Shown here piece after piece: positions 31,549-42,660 of a DNA stretch of 64,000 bases (positions are counted from its first letter, which is position 1; every line of letters begins with the position of its first letter). Location of the stretch: contig NC_066309.1 in assembly GCF_905404315.1 (NCBI RefSeq), positions 5,642,001 to 5,706,000 on the forward strand. The letters are read 5' to 3'. Position numbers and translations under genes: made by a program. This stretch comes from Leptidea sinapis (Eukaryota; Arthropoda; Insecta; Lepidoptera; Pieridae). The notes beneath the pieces were generated by a model, which searched no databases, was not told where the DNA came from, and worked only from the letters and a program-made list of their open reading frames with translations.

Positions 31549-31726
31549 CTTAGATAACTTATACGTCTAGATAGAGTCTCTTGGTGTTAGACAACCGATG
31601 TAAACAGGCCAGGTTTAATACTTTAGAGTGCGTGAATTGCTCAAAATAGAGGTTAGTTCTGAAGTCTATTTTTTTCGTCACGTTTTACAAAACTATCATA
31701 TTCTATCTAGACGTATAAATGACCTT
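31549..31726. mobile_element. Foldback MITE copy B
   Basis: Ends CTTAGATAACTTATACGTCTAGATAG and CTATCTAGACGTATAAATGACCTTAG. About 178 bp, the uninterrupted relative of 30635-31226. Confidence 0.75.
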
Positions 31727-32247
31727 AGCTGGCTATAATTATTTGTATAATATCGTCTCATCGCCGCGAGCTTATAAACATTGCGAGCGTCTCGTAATAT
31801 GATGATCGCTTGTCTGTGGCAATCTTTGTTTGTGCTACGAAGTAGTAAGCGTGGCCGATGTGCCGGACGGTAGCGATGACAGTTGCAACGTTCGGCTTGA
31901 TATTGATCCGCTCCCGGCCATTAAATAATGTACAGAAATATTATAATAATGACATTCTGTTGAAATAGAGTTCATCACGCGGGGTTAATAATGCCTCAAG
32001 TGTACTTTATCATATAAAAATAAAATATTCAAACCAACCAAAGCGCTCAAACTACACGTGCGCAACACACAGTAAACAATATGTTATTTCTTTAAGTGAT
32101 CTCGCTCACTCCTCGAATTGAATATACATTTAATATACATGTTACAATTAATTTAGTTTACACTAAAATTTATGGACGAAGTAGGATTACAACCGGCACA
32201 AAGGAGATGATGCCTCCAACGAATCAACCGCTGAAGTAAATGGAATA

Positions 32248-32832
32248 AGGTCCAGTATCCACCAAAGCGGTGAGGAGAGGAGATGTATTTTGATAAACAA
32301 TCAGATTTCGCTATTTGTAAATCTCCTCTCCGCTTAGCTTCGGTGGAAATGAATCAAGCGGAGTGGAGAGGAGATTTTCTGACGTTTGCGACATTCGTTT
32401 TTTTTTGTTTCTTCTTTTATTATAAGGATAGGCAAAGGGTTCAAGCCCGTACAGCCGTATTCGTTTTTTAATTATTAATTGTCAAAGCCATCGTTGCAAG
32501 ATTTATACAATATTGTTCTTTTACTAACGTAGAATAGTACGAGGAATCAATAATTTAAAGGATTTTTGCTTTGTTAGGCCAAAGAAGTATAACTTTTTAC
32601 GTGCATACATAAGTACACCCTTTTTTTTATAGAATTTTGTGCCGCGATGAAGCGGCGCGGCAGAGCGGAGATGAGTGTGTAGGCGAGCGTGATAACGTCT
32701 TCCTTTCGAATACATCACTTGACTAATTTCGAGCTCTCACAGCTCACATCTCTCCGCTTTGGTGGTAATAACCTGACAGCTTCGCGGCTTAACTGCTCTC
32801 CTCTCCTCTCTGCTTCGGTGGAGACCGGGCCT
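32248..32832. mobile_element. 585-bp TIR element with TA duplication
   Basis: Ends AGGTCCAGTATCCACCAAAGC and GCTTCGGTGGAGACCGGGCCT, flanked by TA (32246-32247 and 32833-32834). Subterminal GAGGAGAGGAGAT/ATCTCCTCTCCGC motifs recur several times inside. No transposase. Most like a Tc1/mariner-type MITE. Confidence 0.75.
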
Positions 32833-32871
32833 TAGTGAGACCGAGATTGATGGACCACGCGGCATTCACAT

Positions 32872-32932
32872 ATGGCATAGTGGTTAAAGCGTTGGAAACG
32901 TAAACGTAACGCGCGTTCGAATCCCGACTCGT
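32872..32932 (+). repeat. tRNA-derived SINE head or tRNA relic
   Basis: TGGCATAGTGGTTAAAGCG fits a pol III A-box and GCGTTCGAATCCC a B-box, 30-odd bases apart. No acceptor stem closes cleanly, so it is not a working tRNA. Confidence 0.5.
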
Positions 32933-32934
32933 CT

Positions 32935-34471
32935 ATACATTTAGATAGAAATCAAATTTGTATTTAAACCTTCAAAGATTCAGTTGTTATTAAGGAATAA
33001 TTGTTAATCTATCCCCACATGTACATATTCTTATAACATTGTAATTATATTTACTTGTTTTAATAAAAAAAGTGTAACAAATGAATTATAAACATTGACG
33101 GCGACACATTTTTATTTAAGGTACATTCCTAGATTTTAAATATTTATGTGCGTTAAAAACTAAGATACCTATTACCTACATAATGTTATGAGACGAGAAT
33201 TGTTGTGTGTGTTTATAGAAATAAAGAAATGAACACCATATTTTTTTTCTTTAGCACTGCACAGTATGCGCATTCAGCCAATAAGATAAATTAATTCAGT
33301 ATTGTTTCATAAGAATAAATAAACAGTAAGTAGCAACTAGAAGTACCTACCTCCTTAGTCGTATACTATAGACGTGTTGAACTGGCGTACCTAATAATTT
33401 AAATTATCTAGTGTTTGATCAATTAGGATGTTTGATAACAATCTACTGGGAAGGCATTTGACCAGAAACAGTTGATGCACAATTAAACGGCTTAAATCCG
33501 TGTTTTGTTAAACAGTGTCCAACTTTTTAAACGACATCTAAGATGGAGTTTATCTTTTTCCATTACAAAACAGTGTTTAAATAAAGTGTCGTTGAGCACG
33601 ACATAAAACGTGTTCAGGAACTTTTAAAAAGAACGGAACGCAACCTATCCATTAGAAAAGCTTCGACTAGTGTTTAAATATAAGCAGTATCTAAAGATTG
33701 TTTAACGTTAAATAACAAAAAGGCACAGACTTGTAATAGAACTTTTTTAAAACAAGTGCTCAACACATGTTTAACTTTTTTGTAAATAACACATAAACAT
33801 TAAACAAAGCTTACATTCTGTAGGCTAACTTCTTTACATTCAATTTTTTTACAAAAACCTTTGCGAATAATAAATATCTGTTTTAAAAACAAGACATATA
33901 AATATCTATCTACTTTGTACGCATAATTTATCATGCCATGTTTGGGCTTTGTAAAATAAGTACTTAGTAATAATTAACCTTCTTAGTATAAGAGGTTTAT
34001 AGATAAGTACAGTTTAACAATAAAGCGAAAAATGTAATTCAGACGTAAAAAACCAATAAAAAACATTCATAAGTCACGGACGAGTAAAAAAATAAGGACT
34101 CCGTGTCACCTTATATAGCAGTGAGGCACCAAAACAAGCCGGTAAACGTGTAAATACAAAGCCCCACGCATGCACTTACACTAATACAAGCCGATCGGCC
34201 GCCATTATGAGATTTGCCATCGTCTGTGACAGATCAGTTTGCGTCGCAATAAAATATTTTAAAAATGGCGTCGTGAGCTGTGAAAAACTGTAAAAACAAT
34301 AATATAAAAGTATTTGTGGATATATGATTATTTAAGGGAAAAAAAATTGTGTAACTAGTATACCCCGTAACCGCACACACACTAGCATAAAGGTGCTTCA
34401 CTTGCTAATATCACGGCGCGGAGTCCTATTTTACTAGTCCGTGTAATAAGTAATAAAAAATAACTTTAAAA
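32935..34471. other. Unassigned AT-rich intergenic stretch
   Basis: No ORF above noise and no clear repeat borders. It lies 3' of the CAT gene. The 33450-33800 part has recurring GTTTAA/TTTTTAAA-like words but no defined period. Confidence 0.35.
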
Positions 34472-37400
34472 TCAGGGTTCCCGGCGTGCTAGCTCATCTT
34501 CACAGATGATCGGCTTGCGGTCGTCGCTCCTGCCGCGGCCGCGAACGAAGCGGCCCACTCGGCCCCCCATCCCTCCCACCGCGCTGGTATTGTCCACAGC
34601 TCCCCACCCACTGCGGCCACCACTGCCAGAACGAGACAGAAGACCGGCCACGCCTTCTCCTAATTTGCTGTGATGTATTCCATACAGGAAGTACAGCAAT
34701 AGTCCTATAAAAATTGATAATTTTATAAGTGTACTTCTTCTAATATATAAAATTCTCGTGTCATGGTGTTAAACTTTGAACTCCTCCGAAACGGCTTAAT
34801 TGGCTTGATTCTCATGAAATTTTGAGTGCATATTGGGTAGGTCTGAGAATCGGACAACATCTATTTTTCATCCCCCTAAATGTTAAAATTGGTCCACACG
34901 AATTTTATTTTTTTATTTTTTTGACATTTTTTTTTAAATTTGATTACGATTGAGCATTAAAAAATACATACAACTTCAAATTTTCACCCATCTACGATCA
35001 ACAGTTACTTTTGTATCGTGATTTTAATATCGGCAATACAACGTTTGCTGGGTCAGCTAGTAACTTACATAAAAGTCATAAGTTTATCTAATCTAGCATG
35101 ACGCTTCACCACTGGGTAAGTAATATGCAATACGACAAAAATAGTCTGGTCGGTAGGGTTTTATACCAACGCCATCTTTTGGATTTTAAAAAGTCAGAGC
35201 TATATCATTTAAACAAGTAGTTACATACACAAATAAAATTTGATAACAAAATTTAATGATCGATGCGGGACTCGAACCCACGACCTCTGGCGTTCCGTGC
35301 CAGTGCTCTGCCAACTGAGCTTACCGTTCGAGTGAAGTATCGCATAAAATCTTGTATGCTTTTTTCAACTCTCAGGTTGCGGCTTCATCCAAATGTAAAG
35401 AAGATCCTGTAGATATCGTAAACCCAAAATAGCGAAACTTACTAAGAAAAAAGCGATTCACTCAATTGACAGATGACGTTATATGCCGATACTTCACTCG
35501 AACGGTAAGCTCAGGAGGTCTACTCGCAAAATCGACAACGATACATTCGGAACGATACGATAACACTCCGAATATATCGCAACTACCCTACTTTAACAAA
35601 TGTTCGAATTCCTTATCGTTTATCGTTACCATACACTAATATTTTGATTTTTTTACGATGTTAGTGTGAATGAAATATGTTCAAACCTAAATATTATCTG
35701 TGCTATGTCGCTGTTAGTTGTCAAAAGTCAAAACATTGTTTAGGCGCTAAGGACCATGCCAGACTCTGCACCACCAATTTGGTATCATTTACACATAATG
35801 TAAATGTTAAAAAAATATGTAATGAATATAATGTGACCATTTAAAATTGAATAAATAATACAAAACTCGCGGATAATAAAATGTAAAAAAAAGTAACTTA
35901 ACCGTTCTCGTCGACTTCCTATTTCTCAGGCGGCCATTTGCATTATTTCTACGCATAAACGATCAACAAAATGACTTAGTAGTAAAATAATCCAGTTGAA
36001 TAGTAAATCACATATAATTATTTCAATAATATTTATTAAGTATATATATTGTATGGTAAATATATCTATACAACTTGAAACGATAATAGCATCGACAGCC
36101 TAGAAGGTGTCGTTGAGATTATCGTAAAAGTGACGTTTGATTATTTGTGATTCGTCTCTGACATTTTCAACTAAGAGTAGGGTTAGAACCGATAATATCG
36201 AATAATGTTTCGTTCGTTCAATCATCGTTTCGAGATTGATTACGATGTAACAAAGAGTAGGATTGGGCACGACTAATGCCACGATTTATCGAATATCGAT
36301 TTTAGGAGTAGGCCCCCAGTTCGCAGAGCACTGGCACGGAACGCCATAGGTCGTGGGTTCGAGTCCCGTATCGTTCATAAAATTTTATTTGTGTATTAAT
36401 CCTAGTAGTGGGGTTATGACATTTAAAAAAAAACATAACAATTAGTTAGGTAGTTACATATTATAATAATATAAGGAATGATTCTTTTCTCACCAAATGT
36501 CATCCAGATAGCAAACCGCGCCCAAGTAAGTCTGTTGAGGTTGACCATCAATTCCACATTGAGCATGACACTGGCGGCTGGCAACAGCGGCACGTACGGA
36601 ACTCGGAAGGGCAAACGAGTTGGGCTTTGTTGGTGAGCCCAGATTATAAACAAACCTAAAATATTTTGAAATAACATGAAACAGTTTATGACACTTCGCT
36701 ACTTCAATTAATTTGGGAGCTAGCAGTACATAACGTATTCGTTAATGTAGGTGGTGGTATTTATTTTATTTTTCCCTTGTTTTAAATTATTTTAAAACTC
36801 GTTTTTGACCGCGCCCTAGACATACCTTGTCAGACAGGCAGAACCACCAAGGGTCCTTTAAGGGCTACGAATTGTTTCACTCGGACGAGGTACAGAACTC
36901 TTAAATATAGATGTGGCGTTCGGGTAGATGCTCTTGGGCGTCACAGCTTATCCTGCCTAAAATCGGCAGGCCGTATCAGTCGTCACGCCATCATTAATGA
37001 AGTCATCCCCAGGGCTTTTGCCGCTCTAAATATATCAGCTGTTTTAGAGCCCGCCGCGATGGCAAGCGTCCTAATGGAATGACGCTGATGGCTTGAGCAC
37101 GGGGAAGACCGCTGGAGTGGGACGTGACTTGCGTCGATACTGTGGCTCCTTCCCATGTCCAAGTTACGTCAGTTGGTGCTTGGCCTGGTGCTTCGACTGC
37201 CAAAGATAGCAATTGTCGCAAATATTACATATCAATTATGTAATGTTCTAGTACCCTTTGTGCAAAATTGTCTTAATAATATTTTTGAGGTCGGTGTCAG
37301 CCAGCTCGAGAACCTGGGTTTTAAAATGATACTCAAATCGTTTTCTGTTCCCCACAATGCTTGGAGCCACGGTCATGTAATACAATGATAATGTTAAGCG

Positions 37401-40400
37401 GCGGCCATCTTGGACGTCAAAGATGATTACCAATTTGTTCTAAGTTACTATCCTAAGAACCTTGAAAGGCGGTCATCTTGAAATTCAAAAATTACCCAAA
37501 ATTAGTTCTCTTTTACCCTAAGGATCTTAAAAACGCCTTATTCTTGGAATCTTATTTAAACGTGGCGATTTCATACTTAAACTTAATAATAGCGATTATT
37601 AAAAAAAAATGGTATAAAAAGTGATGTCCGATGTGCTTTTCTGTAACTCTGACACCGTGTGTCCTATGTTATAAACTTTAATATGTAGTTGAGATTACAC
37701 AACACTCAATGTACAATATACAGTGGTGGTCATATAATTAAGAACTATTATTTACAGATTTTTTCAAAGGAAGAAGTATAACTAATGATTATTTATCGAG
37801 ATTGTCAGATCTGGACCAAATTCCACATGGAAAGCACCAGCTTTCAAATAAAAAGTTATCAATATCGGTTCAACCAGTCCAAAGTTGAGATGAGATAACA
37901 AACTTAAAAAAACTAGAGTAATGTGGGGCACAATGTTACATGGGGTACACTGTTCCAGTGCAAGTATCTATGTTTCTGACATTTATTTTTACAATTGTGG
38001 TATACAGTTTTCACAACCTCATAAGCGGCCATCTTTAAACAGTTGTAATCACTTCGGTCCGTACCGCGTTTTAGAAAAAAACAAAAATCGAATTTATGTG
38101 ATCAAAATTAGAAAAAATCAGATCATATTTATTATTTTGTTTCTTGGTGTATTATGTAAAGGTAAGTGATAGTGATTGAAAATTGTGGTACTAAATAATT
38201 ATCACATGCACCTCGTAATAAGGCATAGCAATGAACGACAAAATAAGTATTCATTAATAGAATAGTAACTTAACTTTAGGTACTTCTACATCAAAAAATA
38301 TAGATTTGGAAGTAATCACCAACAAACATATGCTTAAATCTTGACTTGCATCTTATGGTAAAAGTACTATTACGATCGGTTCAGTAGAATTAATATAATT
38401 GTTGATATATATATATAGATTGTTGGTATAGACTATGACACGCGCAAAATGGTACGTTTGAGCAGCTGAAATATTATGTTGCCCGAAAAAAAATATTTTT
38501 TAAATTCAAAGAGAATGTTCTTATCAATAATTTGGTGTGTTTGATAACTCTTAGGATGTAAAAAATCTAATTAAAGTAGGTACTTTTACATGAATAATTA
38601 TACCCTATAAAGCATACAAGCACAACTGTATATATAACATATTATTCATTCCACTATTCAGAGAAATTCGTTTAATATCTACATATAAGATTGACTTTTG
38701 AAAATTTTAAACCACAAATATTTTAAAAATTAAAAAGAAACTTACAGGCCACTACGATTAAGCTGAGCACTATGTCCGGGACAATCATCCAAATTGAAGT
38801 TGATTTGGATAAAAGATTGTGTGCGCTAAGAGCTGCCGCTGCCACTGTGAAGATGTAAACGCAAGTGGAGACAGCGCTACCCGGAGCCCTTCCTCCGACT
38901 AGAGGCTCGAGCCACGCGTAATGCGGTCTCAATCTACCCACCGTCAAACTCTCGAACATCTACAAAAAATATTTGGTTTTGAATATTGGCAGAAGAAGAA
39001 ATACCTACCTAAATAAGACATTTGCACATACTTCTGATGATGAAGATTCCACATCTGTTCCGGGAGTTCCTGTAGGCGAGCTGTCTTCGCGATCTCCGGG
39101 GGAGTCTAATTGTGGAATCCCAAAGTCTTTTTCTTCTGATACAGGGGTTGGCCGATAGCGCAGTATTATCACTGCAGCGCTTACTATAGTGTATGCCAAT
39201 AATGTTCCAATTGACATGAACTCAACAAGCTTTTCTAAGTCAAATAATAATGCTATAAACGCTGAAGACAGTCCAGATATAATGAGATTTGAGATCGGTA
39301 TTTGAGCTTTGTTGTTAATATTGCTCAGGAAACCAAACAACAAACCATCAGCAGACATTGCATAGAGGCATCTCGGCAGTGAGAATAGTGATCCTAATAG
39401 TGTTGTGGTCATTCCACACACTGCGCCAACTGCGACGGCATACTTGGCCCAATCCGCATGCACAGCACCTAAAGCCGCCGGCAATGCAGCCTCGGGATTA
39501 ATACTCGTATATGGTACCATCAAAGTTAGAGCAAGCGCTACAAGAATGTACCCGATACCCACTACAGCCATTGAAAGAATTGTTGCTGTCGGAATAGATC
39601 GTGATGGATCTTTAGCTTCTTCACTAGATGCTGATATACTATCGAATCCCACAAACGCATAGAAACATGTTGCAGCTCCAGTTAAAACGCCTCCAAGGCC
39701 AAAAGGCATAAATCCACCATGTTTAACAGACCAGTTACTAATATCAGCGTAATAAAATCCAAGAAAAATCACAAGAGATATAACCAGAAGATTTAAAATT
39801 GTGAGACCGTTATTAATGTAAGCTGAGGTTTTAACACCAACTGCTAATGTCAATGATGCGACTATACAAATTACGAAAGCTAAAATATCTGGATATCTGC
39901 TCAACAGTGTTTCATGCATTTCACCGGTCACTGATATTGTTGCATTACTTATTGCTCCATCCAACAGAGCGTCCAGATAGCCCGACCAGGCTCGTGCTAC
40001 TGAAGCGGCACCTGCAAATATTAAATATGGGAATGTATTATTATTTTATTGAGTTTAACTAATAAAACTTAGCTATAAAGTTCTTATAACTTACCAATCA
40101 TGTACTCTAGAATTATATTCCAACCAATAATAAAGGCCCAAAATTCACCAATGCTGACATAAGTGTAGGCATATGCACTACCAGCCCTCGGAATTCTTGT
40201 CCCAAATTCAGCATAGCACAGAGCAGCCAGAGTAGAAGTAATACCAGCGAGAAGAAAGCTTAATGCCGTAGCCGGCCCTGCCATATGCCGAGCAACTGTG
40301 CCCGTTAAAACATATATTCCTGCTCCTACCATATGCCCCACACCTAAAGGCCAATTAAAATTTCGTAAACATTTTTTTTTAAATTATTGAGACTTTGGTG

Positions 40401-41625
40401 AGACTCGTAAATCGGTGGTGTTACCGACTAGATTCGAACCATTCGGACGTCCTTCATCAGAGTTGGCGATTACGTCCCGTCTCATACTAGTCGATACCAA
40501 CACCGATGAACCGTCAGAAACGCCGATATCTAACACAAATATTGTATATTCATTTGTAACAAGGCATAAAAAGGCATTTATTTTCTCAAAATTCCTGTCA
40601 TTGTCATTTCCAATATACTAGAAACAAATGCCGCTCTGAGAGAGAAGAAGTAGCGCAAGAAACTCTCCTAGCATTCTTTTTTGCGCTCTTTTTAATAAAG
40701 TATACAATATTGTACTGTCATTGTTACTGCTTTAAAATAATCATAATCTGGTCCCAGGCTGTTCCCGTGCGTCAATAATGTATGCTTTGAATTGAGCCTG
40801 CATTAATTGTTGATAAGCTCCTAGTTATTGAGTGTTGTTCAATAATTTACAAAAATGTATTTTGAAAAAATGAAATTTGTAGCTGCTGAAGCAAAAGTTT
40901 CTCAATTTTTTTTTATGGAATAGGAGGACAAACGAACGTACGGGTCACCTGGTGTTAAGTGATCACCGCCGCCCACATTCTCTTGCAACACCAGAGGAAT
41001 CACAAGAGCGTTGCCGGCCTTAAATATAAACAGGCAGCACTGAAATAGGCCTAAAATTAGCAGGGTCATAAGAACTGCCCGATTAAAACAAAGGTGTAAC
41101 TTTGCCGTATTTCATGAAGTCAGGGAACACACCCTCATCTATGCATCCGTCAAATATTATTGCCAATTCAGGTGCTATAATGTCAAGTATGTTTTCACAA
41201 TGTTAGTCGAATGGCTCTATAGGTCCTTTAATTTTTTAGATTAATTGATTTGAAGATTTTTAGTATAACGCTACCTTTAACATACTTAAAATTCAAATCA
41301 ATGGAACATACCGGTTGTGTAATTTAAACATATCCAGTGCTGCTTTTGCTGAAGAGTTTTAGGTCTTTGGTCGTAATAATTGGGATTTCAAATAATTCAT
41401 CAAATTCGTTTGCAATTTCTATTTCTGAATTTATAACGCGAATTTTCGAATTTATAATAATAATAATAACAGTAAAAACTTACCCAATAGCGTAATATCA
41501 ATAGTGCTGAGACATCTGTTCAGCGGGGTATCTAACGAATCTCCATAAATTGGTTTTCTTCGATTCATTTTATGACAAAACCCTGAAAGCACATGGCCCA
41601 AGATCTTGTGCCTGGCACCAGGCAT
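34472..41625 (-). CDS. Cationic amino acid transporter family protein, six exons, complete
   Basis: An APC-superfamily (SLC7, CAT subfamily) plasma-membrane amino acid permease. Exons on the minus strand: 41484-41625, 40095-40343, 39032-40011, 38746-38959, 36494-36655 and 34472-34704. Phase closes exactly at 660 codons (659 aa). Landmarks: LLGVGHMVGAGIYVLTGTVA (TM1), LCYAEFGTRIPRAGSAYAY, SIGEFWAFIIGWNIILEYMIG, AASVARAWSGYLD, FYAFVGFDSISASSEEAKDP (the CAT signature), GSLFSLPRCLYAMSADGL, LVEFMSIGTLLAYT, and the C-terminal block FRVPYVPLLPAASVMLNVELM with LTWARFAIWMTFGLLLYFLYGIHHS. The TM1 wording (GxGxMVGAGIYVLTG) is closer to CAT4 (SLC7A4) than to CAT1-3, so the substrate is uncertain. The cytosolic tail ends in Arg/Gly-rich sequence. 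The donor at 39031 (GTATGT) is preferred because the alternative GTAGGT breaks phase. Confidence 0.95.
34739..35060 (+). mobile_element. Non-autonomous Helitron in CAT intron
   Basis: Starts about TCTAATATATAAAATTCTCG and ends GCTGGGTCAGCTAG followed by T. The last 80 bp match 1-86. About 322 bp, non-coding, beginning some 35 bp upstream of the CAT last exon. The 5' border is less certain because the preceding base is not A. Confidence 0.72.
35220..35400 (-). repeat. tRNA-like dispersed repeat, copy 3
   Basis: The core at 35258-35329 is 72 nt on the minus strand, with a GAACGGT acceptor side, A-box AGCTCAGTTGG, a five-pair anticodon-like stem (CTGGC/GCCAG) around ACGGAAC, and the GGGTTCGAGTCCCGC B-box. 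Flanks match the other copies. Confidence 0.78.
35500..36376 (+). repeat. tRNA-like repeat copy 4, split by a transposon
   Basis: The 5' piece is 35500-35514 (GAACGGTAAGCTCAG) and the 3' piece 36320-36376 (TTCGCAGAGCACTGG... to ATCGTTC). Removing 35515-36316 plus one CAG copy leaves 15 + 57 = 72 nt, exactly the length of the other copies. The rejoined acceptor ends (GAACGGT and ATCGTTC) pair over all seven positions, counting one G-U. Confidence 0.85.
35515..36316. mobile_element. 802-bp TIR transposon, CAG target duplication
   Basis: Ends GAGGTCTACTCGCAAAATCGA and TCGATTTTAGGAGTAGGCCCC, flanked by CAG (35512-35514 and 36317-36319). The ends are related to the MITE at 15258-15517. A minus-strand frame at 36100-36225 (VRDESQIIKRHFYDNLND) faintly resembles the N-terminal part of HARBI1-like transposases. 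A three-base duplication fits a Harbinger-type element, but this is inference. Confidence 0.72.
36893..37225 (+). pseudogene. Retroelement-like fragment with DGKRP...WDVTCVDT signature
   Basis: Frames on the plus strand, joined by a frameshift near 37060, read RCGVRVDALGRHSLSCLKSAG, RISRHAIINEVIPRAF, then DGKRPNGMTLMA, an in-frame TGA, and RPLEWDVTCVDTVAPSHV. I recognise this block from repetitive, RT-associated proteins of insects and marine invertebrates. The spaced D/E residues resemble a PD-(D/E)XK nuclease fold, which I cannot confirm. It lies in a CAT intron. Confidence 0.55.
37396..37545. repeat. Diverged two-unit tandem (GGCGGCCATCTTGG motif)
   Basis: Two units of about 69 bp start GCGGCGGCCATCTTGGACGTCAAAG and GGCGGTCATCTTGAAATTCAAAA, each followed by AGTTA/AGTTC...CCTAAG-AcCTT. 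The CATCTTGGA-TTCAAA core is also the core of the 99-bp minisatellite at 48 kb. Confidence 0.5.
37546..38745. other. CAT intron sequence, nothing assigned
   Basis: AT-rich intronic DNA without credible ORFs or recognisable repeats. The small ORF at 37921-38169 has no family resemblance. Confidence 0.35.
40399..40510. repeat. Short Penelope-type inverted repeat copy
   Basis: ATCGGTGGTGTTACCGACTAGATTCGAACC and its inverse (CTAGTCGATACCAACACCGAT) enclose ATTCGGACGTCCTTCATCAGAG. It matches the terminal repeats at 23434-23885. It lies in the first CAT intron. Confidence 0.6.
40565..40745 (+). repeat. Dispersed repeat family S, copy 1
   Basis: Contains GCCGCTCTGAGAGAGAAGAAG and CGCAAGAAACTCTCC, then TTTTTTGCGCTCTTTTTAATAAAG and CAATATTGTACTGTCA. 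It is the inverse of 50105-50325. A non-coding SINE-like or LINE-tail repeat. Confidence 0.7.
40909..41022 (-). mobile_element. LINE 3'-tail / SINE-like copy
   Basis: After a T-run, the sequence ATGGAATAGGAGGACAAACGA through GGTGTTAAGTGATCACCGCC to AAGAGCGTTGCCGGCCTTA is nearly identical to the 3' end of the LINE at 25014-28370. 5'-truncated. Confidence 0.8.
41035..41215 (-). pseudogene. LINE RT N-terminal motif fragment
   Basis: The minus strand reads ILDIIAPELAIIFDGCIDEG, VFPDFMKYGKVTPLF, a stop, then DPANFRPISVLP, the block preceding motif A of jockey/CR1-like reverse transcriptases. It is from a different family than the adjoining tail at 40909-41022. Confidence 0.65.
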
Positions 41626-42357
41626 TTTCACTATAAAAAAATAAATCGCTAAATGCTTACAAATACAATATTTTTCACTTATACAATCACAAAATCGAAA
41701 AGAGGTTCATTTATTACGTTTTTTTTCTATTATTGTCAAATTTGAATTAGTTTTAGAAAGGTGTTCAGGTTTTATTTGGAAACATTTATTTTAGCTGGTC
41801 TTCACCAGCTGGCTACTGTGCTGCTAGCTTTCCAAATAGATATCTTAGATAAGTTTAATTTCGGCGCGCGCAGACGATCGATGGCGAACGATTTATTTAG
41901 GTGGAGTACACAAGCAACAGAATATATTCAACATTCCTTTGGGACACAGCTTGCTTATTACAAGAGGCTTTATTATTCAATTTGGTGAGGTTTTCGAATC
42001 CCTCATCACTTGCAAGGCTAAACAACAGTCCGTATACTAAATATGTGGGTGCTAGGAATATAGGATCAAACGACGGGCCACGTTGTCCCCCTATGCTCGG
42101 AAGGTTCCGTTCGTTAGCGATAATTTAATCTAAGACAATTCTTGTTTCCAATTATATTTATAAGTTCGATAAATAATAAAATAATCTATACCCATTAAAT
42201 TATTTATTGAAACACTCGACTGAAAAAATTGTCCATTTTATTTGGAAAATAATTTAGCTAGGGGTCCTCTACTCTTTCTCTGCCCCGAGGCCTCCAGAAC
42301 TCTGCCTCTGCCCCCTGACCAGAAATTCGGCATTGACTCTCTTCTTGCTAGTCATGA
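41626..42357. promoter_or_regulatory. Upstream region of the CAT gene
   Basis: It should hold the CAT 5' UTR and promoter by position. GC-rich GGCGCGCGCAGACGATCGATGGCG lies at about 41862-41885. No ORF or repeat family recognised. An 8-bp-arm palindrome around AGCTGGTCTTCACCAGCT occurs at about 41794. Confidence 0.3.
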
Positions 42358-42660
42358 AGTATCGACGATGTCTCTCACGACAAGTGGGAGGCTATTTTGC
42401 TTATGGGTACCACAACAGCGCCTATTTCTGCCGTGAAGCAGTAATGTGTAAGCATTACTGTGTTTCGGTCTGAAGGGTGTCGTAACAAGTGAACATAATG
42501 AGCAAATGAGACTTAACATCTTATGTCTCAAGGTGACGAGGGCAATTGTATTGCCGCTCAGAATTTTTGTGTTTTTCAAGAATCCTGAGCGACACTGCAT
42601 TCTAATAGGCAGGGCGTATTAATTACCACCAACTGAACGGCCTGCTCGTCTCGTCGATTA
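42358..42660 (+). repeat. Dispersed repeat family R, copy 3
   Basis: Includes GTATCGACGATGTCTC...GTGGGAGGCTATTTTG, then TTTCTGCCGTGAAGCAGTAATG through CTGAACGGCCTGCTCGTCTCGTCG. It is the longest of the three copies (others at 20795-21013 and 22577-22810). Confidence 0.75.

Noticed and set aside
34200..34290. Start of a gene at AAAATGGCGTCGTGA
   Set aside because: The frame ends within three codons, and no exon continues it.
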